Origin: Bryobacteraceae bacterium
Lineage (GTDB): Bacteria > Acidobacteriota > Terriglobia > Bryobacterales > Bryobacteraceae
Direction: 5' to 3'
Length of the DNA stretch: 64,000 bases
NCBI GenBank assembly: GCA_026002875.1
Contig: BPGE01000001.1
Coordinates: 3,906,001 to 3,970,000, forward strand
Below the pieces are notes generated by a model. The model saw only the letters and a list, made by a program, of their open reading frames with translations, made no database searches and was not told where the DNA came from. The translations under genes were made by a program, and so were the position numbers. This document shows, one piece after another, positions 28,924 to 38,251 of the stretch; within the stretch, counting starts at the first letter, position 1, and every line of letters starts with the position of its first letter.

Positions 28924-30516
28924 ATGAAGATTCTGGTTGCAGAACCGATGTCTCCGGCGGCCATCGAGCTGCTGCGCCGCCAGCCCGGCTTCGAGGTGAT
29001 CGAGTCCAATCCGAAAGAGTACGAGCAGCACCTCGGCGATTGCGAAGCCATGCTCGTCCGCAGCGCCGTCAAGGTGAAGGCCGACACGCTGGCCAAAGCC
29101 CCGCGCCTCCGCGTCATCGGCCGCGCCGGCGTCGGCGTCGACAACGTCGATCTCGCCGCCGCCACCGCCGCGGGCGTGCTCGTCATGAACACCCCCGGCG
29201 GCAACGCCGTCAGCGTCGCCGAACACACGCTCGCCCTCATGCTCGCCCTCGCGCGCATGATCCCCGAAGCCAACGCCTCCACGCGCGCGGGCAAGTGGGA
29301 AAAGAAAAAGTTCCTCGGCAACGAGCTCCGCGGCAAGACGCTCGGCATCGTCGGCCTCGGCAACATCGGCCAGGAGGTGGTCCGCCGCGCCCGCGGCTTC
29401 GAAATGCGCGTCATCGCTTCCGACCCGTACGTGAATCCCGCCACCGCCGCCGATCTCGGCGTGGAGCTGCTGCCGTTCGACGAGCTGATCGCGCAGTCCG
29501 ACTACATCAGCCTCCACGTGGCGCTCACGCCGGAAACGAAGCACATGATCAACGCGCAGACGATCGCCCGCATGAAGCCGGGCGTGCGCATCATCAACTG
29601 CGCGCGCGGCGAACTGATCGACCAGGACGCCCTCCTCGAAGCCTTGAACTCCGGCAAAGCCGCCGGCGCCGGCCTCGATGTCTTCTCGCCGGAGCCGCTG
29701 CCCGAAGGCCATCCGCTGCTCTCCGCGCCCAACCTCATCGCCACGCCCCACATCGCCGGCTCCACCGAAGAGGCGCAGGAAATCGTCGGCATCCGCATCG
29801 TCGAGCAGCTCGTCGAGTACCTCCTGCACGGCGTCGCCATCAATGCCGTCAACATGCCCGCCGTGGCGCCCGAGCAGTACCGCGCCATCAGCCCCTACAT
29901 CGAGCTCGCCGAGCGGCTCGGACGCTTCGCCGCCTTCATCGCCGCCGACAACCCGCAGGCCGTGCGCATCACCTACCGCGGCCGCATCGCAGAGCTGAAC
30001 ACGAATCTGCTCCGCAACGCCGCTCTGGCCGGCGTGCTCAGCCGCAGCCTCGCCTCGCGCGCCAATCTGGTGAACGCCATGCAGCTCGCCTCGCAGCGCA
30101 ACCTCACCGTCACCGAGGCGCATCAGCCGCGCGGCGGCGCCACGGATTCCATCCAGGTGGAAATCATCGCGCCCGCCTCGGCCACCTCGGTCACGGGCGG
30201 CGTCGTCATGGACAAGCCGCGGCTGCTCTCCGTCGACGGCATCCCCGTCGAAATCACGCTCGCCGGGCACCTGATCTACATGCGCAACATCGACGTCCCG
30301 GGCGTCATCGGCCACGTCGGCGGCATCCTCGGCCGCAACCAGATCAACATCGCCAATTTCTCGCTCGGCCGCCAGGAGACCCCGCCGGCGCAGGGCCAGC
30401 CTCTCGAAGCCGTCGCCCTCGTCGAGGTCGACACGCCTGTCAGCGAGGCCATCCTGGCCGAGCTGCGCTCCCACCCGGCCGTGCGTCTCGCCGTCACCGT
30501 GGAACCCGCCGGCTGA
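28924..30516 (+). CDS. serA: D-3-phosphoglycerate dehydrogenase, long form
   Basis: 530 residues: substrate-binding domain, NAD-binding Rossmann domain with GLGNIGQEV near 148, the RGAGVGVDNVD-like RAGVGVDNVD and catalytic Arg/Glu/His (INCARGELID, TPHIAGSTEEAQ), an intervening ASB domain at about 315-450, and an ACT domain at the end (IPGVIGHVGGILG-like sequence). This long form oxidises 3-phosphoglycerate, the first step of serine synthesis, and is usually inhibited by L-serine through the ACT domain. Operon partner of the aminotransferase upstream. Confidence 0.95.
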   Translation: MKILVAEPMSPAAIELLRRQPGFEVIESNPKEYEQHLGDCEAMLVRSAVKVKADTLAKAPRLRVIGRAGVGVDNVDLAAATAAGVLVMNTPGGNAVSVAEHTLALMLALARMIPEANASTRAGKWEKKKFLGNELRGKTLGIVGLGNIGQEVVRRARGFEMRVIASDPYVNPATAADLGVELLPFDELIAQSDYISLHVALTPETKHMINAQTIARMKPGVRIINCARGELIDQDALLEALNSGKAAGAGLDVFSPEPLPEGHPLLSAPNLIATPHIAGSTEEAQEIVGIRIVEQLVEYLLHGVAINAVNMPAVAPEQYRAISPYIELAERLGRFAAFIAADNPQAVRITYRGRIAELNTNLLRNAALAGVLSRSLASRANLVNAMQLASQRNLTVTEAHQPRGGATDSIQVEIIAPASATSVTGGVVMDKPRLLSVDGIPVEITLAGHLIYMRNIDVPGVIGHVGGILGRNQINIANFSLGRQETPPAQGQPLEAVALVEVDTPVSEAILAELRSHPAVRLAVTVEPAG

Positions 30517-30599
30517 GCTCCTGCGCCTCCCGGATCCCGCGGCCATCTGACAGTCTGGGCGGCCCAGGAAACAGGCGCCGCGCGTCCCGCCTCGCTCAA

Positions 30600-30770
30600 G
30601 GCCGCCCGGACCCGGCAGCCGGCTCCGGGCCGCGGGCTTCCCCTCGCGCTTGCGCGAGGGCCCAACTGTGCCCGGTTCCCCTTCTCCAGCGGGTTTCCCC
30701 TCGTCCCTCCCCCGGGTTTCCCGCCGCCCTTGCGCGGCGGCTGCATCCCAACCGTTTGGCCCTGACTTCG
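30600..30770. repeat. Dispersed hairpin repeat, copy 1
   Basis: The 372-bp gap after serA holds no gene. Its centre carries units of a repeat family that also occurs at 43.1-44.1 and 44.6-44.8 kb: TTCCC, then a hairpin (CCTCGCGC-TT-GCGCGAGG, or CCGCCGCCC-TT-GCGCGGCGG), then CTGCATCCCAAC. Two full units and some degenerate ones are present. No transposase or inverted ends are seen. Confidence 0.6.
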
Positions 30771-30888
30771 ACACCAGGCGGTCCCATCGCGGTCCGTGTG
30801 CCGCGGGCGCGGGACTGAAGGTCCGTCCCCGTGAAGGCGCTCCGCCTCTTCCTGTCGCCCCAGCGGGCGGCCGCGCGCAGCCTGCCGG

Positions 30889-32283
30889 TTACTCCTCCGG
30901 CGGCGGCTCGCCCAGGTCTTCAGCCAGGTTTTCGAATTTCGTGTACTTGTGGAGGAACACGAGGTTCACGACGCCGGTGGGGCCGTTGCGCTGCTTGCCG
31001 ATGATGACCTCGGCCTTGCCTCGCAGGTCCTCGCGGTCCTTGTGATAAACCTCGGGGCGGAAGATGAAAGCCACCATGTCGGCGTCCTGCTCGATGGAGC
31101 CGGACTCGCGCAGGTCGCTCAACTGCGGGCGGTGGTCGCCTTCGCGCTGGTCGGGCGCACGGCTCAGCTGGCTGAGCACCAGGAAGGGCACGTCCAGATC
31201 CTTCGACAGCAGCTTCAGCCCGCGGCTGAGCGCGCTGACTTCCTGCACGCGGTTGGCGTTGCGCCCCAGAGAGGGCGAAGGCATCAGCTGCAGGTAATCC
31301 ACCACCACCAGGCCCAGCGGGGCGCTGATGGAATGCTTGAGCTTGCGCACCTTGGCGTTGATGTCGAGCAGCGTGGTGCCGGACGTGTCGTCGATGAACA
31401 GCGGCGCCTCGTAGATGTCGGCGGCGGCGGCGGCGAGGCGCGCTCGGTCCTCGCGGCTGATGTAGCCCGTGCGGAAGTGGTGCTGATCGACGCGGGCGCG
31501 GGAGCAGATCAGGCGCGTGAGCAGCGAGTCCTTCGACATTTCGAGCGAGAAGATCACCACCGCGCGCGGCGCCTGCCGGTTGGTGGCGACGTGCAGGGCG
31601 ATATTCAGCGCCAGCGCGGTCTTGCCCATCGCGGGGCGGGCGGCGAGGATGATGAGCTCGCCCGGACGGAAGCCGCCGGTCATCTCGTCCAGCCGGATGA
31701 AGCCCGTGCTGACGCCCCGCACCCGGCGCGACGGATCGAGGAAGCTGTTGATGCCTCCTTCGGCGGCGTCGAAGATCTGCTGGGCGCTGGCCAGGGTGTT
31801 CTTGGCCTGGGCTTCGCCGATGCTGAGGAGGCGCTCTTCAGCAGCCGAGAGGATCTGCACGGGATCGTCCTCGGCGAGCATGCAGCGCTGGATGGTCTCC
31901 TGCGAGGCGGCGATCATCTTGCGCAGCAGGCTCTTGTCGCGGACGATGTTGACGTAGCTCTCGAGATGGAAGATCTCCGGCAGCCCTTCGTCGAGAGAGG
32001 CGATGTAGGACAGGCCATCGACGGACTCGAGCTCGCCGTGGCGCATCAGCTCGTTGGCCAGCGTCACGCGGTCGATGCGCTCGTCGCGGTTGTGCAGGTC
32101 CATCATCCGCTGGAAGATGATCCTGTGCTTGTCGAGCGCGAAGTCGCCGGGCGCCAGGGCGGCGGCGGCGGTGACGAAGGCGTTCGGGTTGAGCAGGATG
32201 GTGCCGAGCACCATGCGCTCGGCGTAAATGTTGGCCGGAAGGCCGCGTTCGTATTCAGCGTCGATTTTGACTGTGGTCGACAT
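30889..32283 (-). CDS. dnaB: Replicative DNA helicase
   Basis: 464 residues. N-terminal primase-interacting domain (AERMVLGTILLNP) followed by a RecA-like motor: Walker A in ARPAMGKTALALN near residue 215, and Walker B-type LVVVDYLQLM, then SALSRGLKLLSKDL and the arginine-finger region near the C-terminus. The P-loop reads ARPAMGKT where many DnaB have GAPSVGKT, a conservative change. It unwinds the replication fork as a hexamer. Start at 32283 is the first ATG compatible with the family's N-terminus. Single gene; 162 bp upstream are unoccupied. Confidence 0.93.
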   Translation of the reverse strand: MSTTVKIDAEYERGLPANIYAERMVLGTILLNPNAFVTAAAALAPGDFALDKHRIIFQRMMDLHNRDERIDRVTLANELMRHGELESVDGLSYIASLDEGLPEIFHLESYVNIVRDKSLLRKMIAASQETIQRCMLAEDDPVQILSAAEERLLSIGEAQAKNTLASAQQIFDAAEGGINSFLDPSRRVRGVSTGFIRLDEMTGGFRPGELIILAARPAMGKTALALNIALHVATNRQAPRAVVIFSLEMSKDSLLTRLICSRARVDQHHFRTGYISREDRARLAAAAADIYEAPLFIDDTSGTTLLDINAKVRKLKHSISAPLGLVVVDYLQLMPSPSLGRNANRVQEVSALSRGLKLLSKDLDVPFLVLSQLSRAPDQREGDHRPQLSDLRESGSIEQDADMVAFIFRPEVYHKDREDLRGKAEVIIGKQRNGPTGVVNLVFLHKYTKFENLAEDLGEPPPEE

Positions 32284-32445
32284 TTCCGCGGGCAGGGTGC
32301 TCTTCCAAGGTACGCATGGCCGCCGCCGGCCCGCAAGCCGCATTTGCAGCCCGTCGGCGCTTCAGGCAGTTAGGCTGTGGACTATCTGTGAAATAGGCGA
32401 GAACGTGATGACGGACGCTGCGCCGTCCGCGTCCAACAGGGTGCC

Positions 32446-32847
32446 ATGAAGACGCTCAACACTCTGCTGAACGATGAATTGACCCTGTATCTGCAGACCT
32501 GGAACGCCCACTGGAACGTGGAAGGCCCGCACTTCGCGGCGCTGCACCAGCTGTTCGCGCAGCAGTACGGGGAGTTGGCCGGCCTGATCGACGAGATCGC
32601 CGAGCGGATCCGCGCGCTCGACGGACGGGCCGAGACCCGCGTGAGCGTGGAGCAGGCCGGCGCCGCTGGCGCGGCGGAGATGCTGCAGGCTCTCGAGCAG
32701 GCTCACACGGCCCTGAGCCAGAGGATCCGCCAGCAGGCGATCCCCGAGTTCGAAAAGGCCGGCGACCCCGGCACGGTGGATCTGCTGACGCGGACCGTGC
32801 AGTTCCACGACAAGGCGGCCTGGATGCTCCGCGCGTCGGCGCGCTGA
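32446..32847 (+). CDS. dps: Dps family ferritin-like protein
   Basis: 133 residues. The helical signature NAHWNVEGPHFAALHQLF with DEIAERIRALDG is that of Dps: His and Asp/Glu residues from two subunits bind iron at the shared ferroxidase site. The 12-subunit shell stores iron and protects DNA from peroxide. Length is slightly short of usual (about 150), lacking the extended N-terminal Lys-rich tail used for DNA binding in E. coli, so DNA binding may be weak. ATG at 32446; GTGCC precedes, with no strong Shine-Dalgarno. Confidence 0.88.
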   Translation: MKTLNTLLNDELTLYLQTWNAHWNVEGPHFAALHQLFAQQYGELAGLIDEIAERIRALDGRAETRVSVEQAGAAGAAEMLQALEQAHTALSQRIRQQAIPEFEKAGDPGTVDLLTRTVQFHDKAAWMLRASAR

Positions 32848-32900
32848 GCCGAAGGGCGCCCGCCCCGCCCGCCTCGTGCGCGGCGTCCCGTCCGGACGCT

Positions 32901-35009
32901 TCACAGATCCAGCGCAAGCACGTCGTAGAAAGCGATCGGCGGCGTCCGGGTCGCCAGCACGCCGTTGCGGTATTCGAAGCGAGCCTCGCCGCCCTGCCAG
33001 AGCCAGCGGGCGCGGCGGGGCCGTTGCGGACAGCGCACGGCAAGGCGTTGCGGCGGCAGCGGGATGTGCTCGCGGATGGGGCCCTTCATCGCGTAAGGGT
33101 TCGTCAGGTTGACCAGATGCACGGTCAGCGATCCTGCCTGCTTCCAGACGGCCGCATCCACCAGCCCCGGACCTTCCAGCTCGAGAACGGGCTCTTCGTT
33201 CAGCGCCCAGCGGACGGCGTTGGCGAAGAGGCGCCCGTGATCGGGCGACAGCACCTCCCAGAACGTCCGGTCGATGTCCCAGGGAAAGTAAACCACGCGT
33301 CCCTGTCCGGACGACCGGCACAGAACGGCGGGAATGCGGGTGGGCGGCTGGCGCACGTACACCTCTTCCATGGGCAGGTCCGGATAGGAAGGCATGGTCG
33401 TGAGCGGCGGAAGCTCGCTGCCGTGCGGAGCAATCTCGACGCGGCGGACGCCGTGAATGAAGCGTCCGGCATCGCGCAGACCGTCGAGCAGCGGATGCTC
33501 GCGCACGCGGATGTCGATATACGCGTTCTGCTGCCGCGCGATGGTCGCGCCCGCGTAGGAGCAGCCGAACAGATCCGCCAGTCCGAAGTCCGGACGGCGC
33601 CGCCCGGCTTCGTCATACAGCGAGGTCTCATGCGTGGCGAGGATCGAACCGCCGGACTGGACAAAAGCGCGGATCTGCGCGCATTGCGCATCGGACAGGG
33701 CGGCGAGATTCGGGAGAATCAGCGTGCGGAAGGGGCGGAGCCGCTCCGCATCGAGCAGTTCGTCGTGAACCATTTCGAAAGGGATGCGGGCTTCGATCAG
33801 GGCGTGGAAGGCGCCGCGGATGAAGTCGTCGGCATCAGGCGCCACGCGCAGGGCCGTCTGCTGTGAAAACACAATGGCCACGCGGGCGAGGTTGGCTTCG
33901 TTTCGAAAATAGCGATCGTGCGCGGCGTGCCAGGCGAAGAGTTCCTCGACGGGCCTGAACCAGCGCGAGTCGAGCGGCTTGGCGTTGAACTTGGTGACCC
34001 AGGGGCGCATGCCGTGGGCGATGCCTTCGGCCATCCAGAGCTGGATCTCCTGCGGCTGCTGCACGGAGTCCTTCCAGCGGTATGGCGCCTCGAGCCCGAC
34101 GGAGACGAGCCCGGCGGCGGGCTTCGCCCCCAGCGCGGCGCGGTACTCGCGGGCGTTCTTGCCGTTGGCCCAGGCCAGCTGCAGGCCATAGCGCGCCTGA
34201 CGGTCGGCGACCAGGAAAGGAGCGCGCCGGCCGGCCCGCTTCATGTCGATCTCGGCATTGGCGCCGCCGCCCGTGTTGGGAATGAACGCCGCCTCGGGAC
34301 GGACGCTCTGCACCGCCTGCTCAAGCACGTCCCATAACTGAAAGAGGCGTTCGTTCTGAAACTCGCGCCACCGGATCCAGGCGGGATCGGAGCGGTCCGC
34401 CGTGCGCGGCAGATCGCGGCCGGCGAAGGCGCGGAAGTTGCGGCGGCAGTGATCGCACCAGCACATGCCGGAGCCGGACCAGCGGTTGGAAAAAATGCCG
34501 TCGATGTCATAGCGCTCCGCGATCTCGCGCACCACATCGCGCATGAACTCGAAGTTGTACGGGCCGAGGCCGCAGGTGACCCAGTAGTCCGGCATGGCCC
34601 AGTGGCGGCGGGGACGGCCTTCCGGATCGCGCGCGATCCAGTCCGGGTGGGCCTGGAAGACGTCATCGTGAGCGGCGTGAGGATCGACGCGGGCGAGAAT
34701 CGCGAGGCCCATGCGGCGGCATTCGGCGACGAGTTCGCCGAAGGGATCCTGCCCTTCTTTCATGAACCGTGACCTGTAGTGCAGCGGGATGCGGGTGGGG
34801 TAGAACGCCACGCAGCCGCCCGCGGACAGGCAGACGCCTTCCGCGCGGATGCGGCGGATGTAGTCGAGCCAGAACCCCATGTCGTAGTTGCCGGGGTCGT
34901 CCTCGACAAAAGCCAGCTGGAGCCAGCGCATCGGGCGGGCGAGCCGGGACCCGGGCTGGACGCGGAACGCGCCCATCAGCGGCGCGGCGGCGAATTCTCT
35001 GCGCGTCAT
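32901..35009 (-). CDS. Exported glycoside hydrolase-like protein with GATase1-like domain
   Basis: 702 residues. The N-terminus TRREFAAAPLMGAF has the RR pair of a Tat signal. Residues 25-330 look like a TIM barrel of the glycosidase superfamily (GFWLDYIRRIRAEG, ERYDIDGIFSNRWSG, CWCDHCRRNF). Residues 400-560 resemble the trimerisation or GATase1-like domain of GH42 beta-galactosidases (RTLILPNLAALSDAQ, GSILATHETSLYDE). C-terminal beta domain ends the protein. The catalytic acid pair cannot be assigned with confidence, so substrate and activity are open. AGGAG lies 9 bases before the ATG at 35009, which decides that start over longer frames. Confidence 0.7.
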   Translation of the reverse strand: MTRREFAAAPLMGAFRVQPGSRLARPMRWLQLAFVEDDPGNYDMGFWLDYIRRIRAEGVCLSAGGCVAFYPTRIPLHYRSRFMKEGQDPFGELVAECRRMGLAILARVDPHAAHDDVFQAHPDWIARDPEGRPRRHWAMPDYWVTCGLGPYNFEFMRDVVREIAERYDIDGIFSNRWSGSGMCWCDHCRRNFRAFAGRDLPRTADRSDPAWIRWREFQNERLFQLWDVLEQAVQSVRPEAAFIPNTGGGANAEIDMKRAGRRAPFLVADRQARYGLQLAWANGKNAREYRAALGAKPAAGLVSVGLEAPYRWKDSVQQPQEIQLWMAEGIAHGMRPWVTKFNAKPLDSRWFRPVEELFAWHAAHDRYFRNEANLARVAIVFSQQTALRVAPDADDFIRGAFHALIEARIPFEMVHDELLDAERLRPFRTLILPNLAALSDAQCAQIRAFVQSGGSILATHETSLYDEAGRRRPDFGLADLFGCSYAGATIARQQNAYIDIRVREHPLLDGLRDAGRFIHGVRRVEIAPHGSELPPLTTMPSYPDLPMEEVYVRQPPTRIPAVLCRSSGQGRVVYFPWDIDRTFWEVLSPDHGRLFANAVRWALNEEPVLELEGPGLVDAAVWKQAGSLTVHLVNLTNPYAMKGPIREHIPLPPQRLAVRCPQRPRRARWLWQGGEARFEYRNGVLATRTPPIAFYDVLALDL

Positions 35010-35076
35010 GCGGATACACTCCTGACGGGATGTTGTCCGGTCACGGGGAAGCATACACTGGAGCGAGGAGAAACGC

Positions 35077-37773
35077 ATGGCCCGCGCCACGATCCTGATC
35101 GTTCTTCTTCTGCTGCTGGCGAGCGCCCGGTGGATTGCAGGCTTCGCCATTGAATATCAGTGGTGGAAGGAAATGCAGCAGGTGGAGACCTGGCTGCAAA
35201 TGCTGTCCTATAACATTCTTCCGGTGGCGGGAGCGGCGGTGCTGGCATTTGCAGCGCTCTGGGTGGCCCACGCGCGGGGGATGAAGAGCGCGGGCACGGG
35301 GCTGCGGCAATATCCCCTGTACGCGCAGGTGTCGACCGGGGCGCTGTTCCTGGTGGCGCTGCTGCTCGCCACGGCGACGGTGGACGGCTGGACGATCGTG
35401 CGATGGGCGGGCAGCCGCGGCGCGGCGACGGGATGGACGGATCCGGTTTTTGGCAATCCGCTGAATTACTACTTCTTCGAGCTGCCGTTCTACCGCGTGG
35501 TGCTGCGGTTCGTGCTGGCGGTTTCGTTCGTCACAGCGCTGGTGTACTGGGCGGCGGCGCGGTTCTGGGAGCTGCGGAACCGGACGTGGTTCGCCGAGGA
35601 GACAGGCTTCCGGTACGAGCTGGATCTGCGGGACCTGGCCGGCTCGTTCGACGCAAGGTTTCTGCGCGCGGCGGCGGCGCTGTTTTTCGCGGCCTGGGCG
35701 GTGTCGATCTGGCTGAGCCGGTACGATCTGCTGTTCGAAGATCACGGCTCGCTGGTGGGGGTGGACTGGACGGCGGAAAACGTGAGCCTGCCGCTGTTCT
35801 ACCTGAAAAGCGCAGCGGCCCTGGCGGCGGGCGCCGCGTTTCTCGTGGGGCGGTACAGGTGGGCGCTCGTGTTCCCGGCGGCGCTTGTGCTGGGAGCGGT
35901 GCTGCCGCCGCTGTTCAGTTCGCTCTATGTGCGGCCAAGCGAGATCACGATCCAGCGGCCCTACATCGAGCGGCACATCGCTGCGACAAGGGCGGCGTAC
36001 CGGCTGGACCGGCAGACGGTGGAAGTGGACTTCCCCGCGGTGCTGGAGGCGCCGATCGACCGCAACCGCCACCGGGCGCTGTTCGACAACGTGCGGCTGT
36101 GGGACTGGCGGGCCTTCCACGACACGGTGACGCAGATCCAGGCTCTGCGGCCGTATTACGTGTTTCAGGACACCGACGTCGACCGTTACATGATCGACGG
36201 GCAGTTGCGGCAGATTCTGATCACGCCGCGCGAGATCGACGTGGCCCAGCTTCCGGCCGACGCGCGGGCGCGGTGGATCAATCCGCACTTCGTCTACACG
36301 CACGGCTACGGCATGGTGGCTGCCGAGGCCGCGCGCATCACTCCGGACGGGCTGCCCTACCTGCTGATCCAGGACGCTCCTCCGGTGGTGCGGACGAAGT
36401 CGCTGAAGCTGACGCGGCCGGAGATCTACTTCGGCGAGGTTTCCCACGAGCCGGTGTTCGTGCACACGAAGCAGCCGGAGTTCGACTATCCGTCGAGCGC
36501 AGGCAATGTCGAGACGCGCTACGCGGGCCGGGGCGGCTTTCCGATTTCGTCCATGCCGCTGCGGATCGCCGCCGCCCTGAAGTACGGCGACTGGAACATC
36601 GTGCTGACGTCCTACATGACGGAGCAGAGCCGGATGATCATCCGCCGCAAGGTGCGCGAGCGGCTCAACGCCCTCGCCGAGTTCATCCACTGGGATCCGG
36701 ACCCCTATCTGGTGATCACCGATGAAGGCCGCCTCGTCTGGATGGTCGACGGCTACACGGCAAGCGCGGACCACCCCTACTCGCGTCTGCTCCGCCTGCA
36801 GGGACCGGGGCTGCTCAATTACATCCGCAACTCGGTGAAAGCAACCGTGGACGCTTACGACGGCACCGCGCGGATCTATGTCTTCGACGAGGAAGACCCA
36901 ATCCTGGCCTCTTACCGGAAGCTCTTTCCGAAGCTGTTCACGCCGAAGAGCGGCATGCCGGCAGACCTCCGCGCGCACGCCCGCTATCCCGAGACCCTGT
37001 TCCGCGTGCAGGCAGAAATCTACCGCACCTATCACATGACGGACCCGGAGGCCTTCTACAACAAGGAAGACGTCTGGGATCTGGCGCGGAACATGAACAG
37101 CCCCGGCGGGCGCCCGCAGCCCGTGACGCCGACCTACATCGTGGCGGCGCTGCCCGGCAGCGATACGCCCGAGTTCCTGCTGATGACCACCTTCACGCCG
37201 CGGAACAAGGACAATCTGATCGGGCTGATGGTGGCGCGGTGCGACGGAGAAGCCCTGGGCGAGCTCCATTTCCTGCAGCTTTCCAAACAGCAGCTGATCT
37301 TCGGACCCATGCAGATCGAGGCGCGCATCAACCAGGACCAGAACATCAGCAAGGATCTGACGCTCTGGAACCAGCAGGGCTCCCAGGTGCTGCGCGGGCA
37401 GATGCTCGTGCTGCCGGTGGAGAACACCCTCGTCTACATCGAGCCGATCTACATCCAGGCGGCGGAGGCGCGCATGCCGCAACTGAAAAAAGTGGTGGCG
37501 GCGATGGGGAACCGCCTGATCTACGCCGATACGTATGAGGACGCCCTCGCGCAGCTGACCGGACAGGCAGCCCCGCCGGCCAGACCCGCGGAAGCAGGCG
37601 CTCCGGCTGTCGCCTCGGCGCCGCTTCCGGGCAGGGACGAACGGCGGCAGTTGCTCGAGGAGATATCACGGAGACTGCAAAGGTACAAAGAGCTGATGGG
37701 ACAGGGCAGGTTCGCCGACGCCGGCAGGGAAATTGAAGCGCTGGAGCGGCTGGCGGCTCAGCAGAAGCCCTGA
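35077..37773 (+). CDS. UPF0182 family membrane protein
   Basis: 898 residues. N-terminal 300 residues hold six or seven hydrophobic helices; the rest is a large soluble domain expected outside the cytoplasm, with EITIQRPYIERHIAATR at the junction and NPHFVYTHGYG, typical of UPF0182. A short Pro/Ala-rich linker and an amphipathic helix form the C-terminus. The family is widespread in Actinobacteria and Acidobacteria; its function is not known. GAGGAG lies 8 bases before the ATG. Divergent from the glycosidase-like gene. Confidence 0.9.
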   Translation: MARATILIVLLLLLASARWIAGFAIEYQWWKEMQQVETWLQMLSYNILPVAGAAVLAFAALWVAHARGMKSAGTGLRQYPLYAQVSTGALFLVALLLATATVDGWTIVRWAGSRGAATGWTDPVFGNPLNYYFFELPFYRVVLRFVLAVSFVTALVYWAAARFWELRNRTWFAEETGFRYELDLRDLAGSFDARFLRAAAALFFAAWAVSIWLSRYDLLFEDHGSLVGVDWTAENVSLPLFYLKSAAALAAGAAFLVGRYRWALVFPAALVLGAVLPPLFSSLYVRPSEITIQRPYIERHIAATRAAYRLDRQTVEVDFPAVLEAPIDRNRHRALFDNVRLWDWRAFHDTVTQIQALRPYYVFQDTDVDRYMIDGQLRQILITPREIDVAQLPADARARWINPHFVYTHGYGMVAAEAARITPDGLPYLLIQDAPPVVRTKSLKLTRPEIYFGEVSHEPVFVHTKQPEFDYPSSAGNVETRYAGRGGFPISSMPLRIAAALKYGDWNIVLTSYMTEQSRMIIRRKVRERLNALAEFIHWDPDPYLVITDEGRLVWMVDGYTASADHPYSRLLRLQGPGLLNYIRNSVKATVDAYDGTARIYVFDEEDPILASYRKLFPKLFTPKSGMPADLRAHARYPETLFRVQAEIYRTYHMTDPEAFYNKEDVWDLARNMNSPGGRPQPVTPTYIVAALPGSDTPEFLLMTTFTPRNKDNLIGLMVARCDGEALGELHFLQLSKQQLIFGPMQIEARINQDQNISKDLTLWNQQGSQVLRGQMLVLPVENTLVYIEPIYIQAAEARMPQLKKVVAAMGNRLIYADTYEDALAQLTGQAAPPARPAEAGAPAVASAPLPGRDERRQLLEEISRRLQRYKELMGQGRFADAGREIEALERLAAQQKP

Positions 37774-37853
37774 CGGCACGCCGCCGGGAACGGCAGGAAA
37801 TTCCTATTCCATCGGGCGGCCCGGTTCCGTACAATACGGCAAGGATCTTGGGA

Positions 37854-38234
37854 ATGACACCAAAAGACCGGCATCGCATCCTGGTGGTGGATGACGATCC
37901 CGGCGTGCGGGATGTCATCCGCAGCATGCTGGAGGCATCCGGCTATTCGGTCCTGCTCGCCGAAAACGGCAAGGAGGCCATGCGCCTGCTCAAGACGGAG
38001 CGGGCGGACCTGATTCTCACGGACCTCGTGATGCCGGAACAGGAGGGGATCGAGACCATCAAAGCCCTGCGGCGCGAGTACCCCAGCCTGAAGGTCATCG
38101 CCATGAGCGGCGCTTTCGGGGGAGACTATCTGCGCATTGCCGCCTATCTGGGCGCGCACGCCACGCTGGCCAAGCCGATTCAGATGGAAGCGTTGCTGAA
38201 ACTGGTGGAGGAGACGCTGGGCCGGGAAGGGTGA
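37854..38234 (+). CDS. Single-domain response regulator
   Basis: 126 residues, a stand-alone CheY-like receiver. Acidic pocket DDD at 13-15, phospho-acceptor Asp57 in LILTDLVMP, Ser/Thr in AMSGAF and the switch Lys in TLAKPIQ are all present. There is no output domain, so it would act by protein contacts. No histidine kinase is adjacent. The ATG at 37854 was chosen over the TTG at 37848 because AAGGA lies 8 bases upstream of the ATG; a TACAAT -10-like hexamer at 37830-37835 fits a short leader. Confidence 0.88.
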   Translation: MTPKDRHRILVVDDDPGVRDVIRSMLEASGYSVLLAENGKEAMRLLKTERADLILTDLVMPEQEGIETIKALRREYPSLKVIAMSGAFGGDYLRIAAYLGAHATLAKPIQMEALLKLVEETLGREG

Positions 38235-38251
38235 GGCGCGGGCGGGCCGCG

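Noticed and set aside
35041-37482. 813-residue minus-strand frame opposite UPF0182
   Set aside because: Shadow of a well-supported membrane protein; His/Arg/Gln-rich, as expected from antisense.
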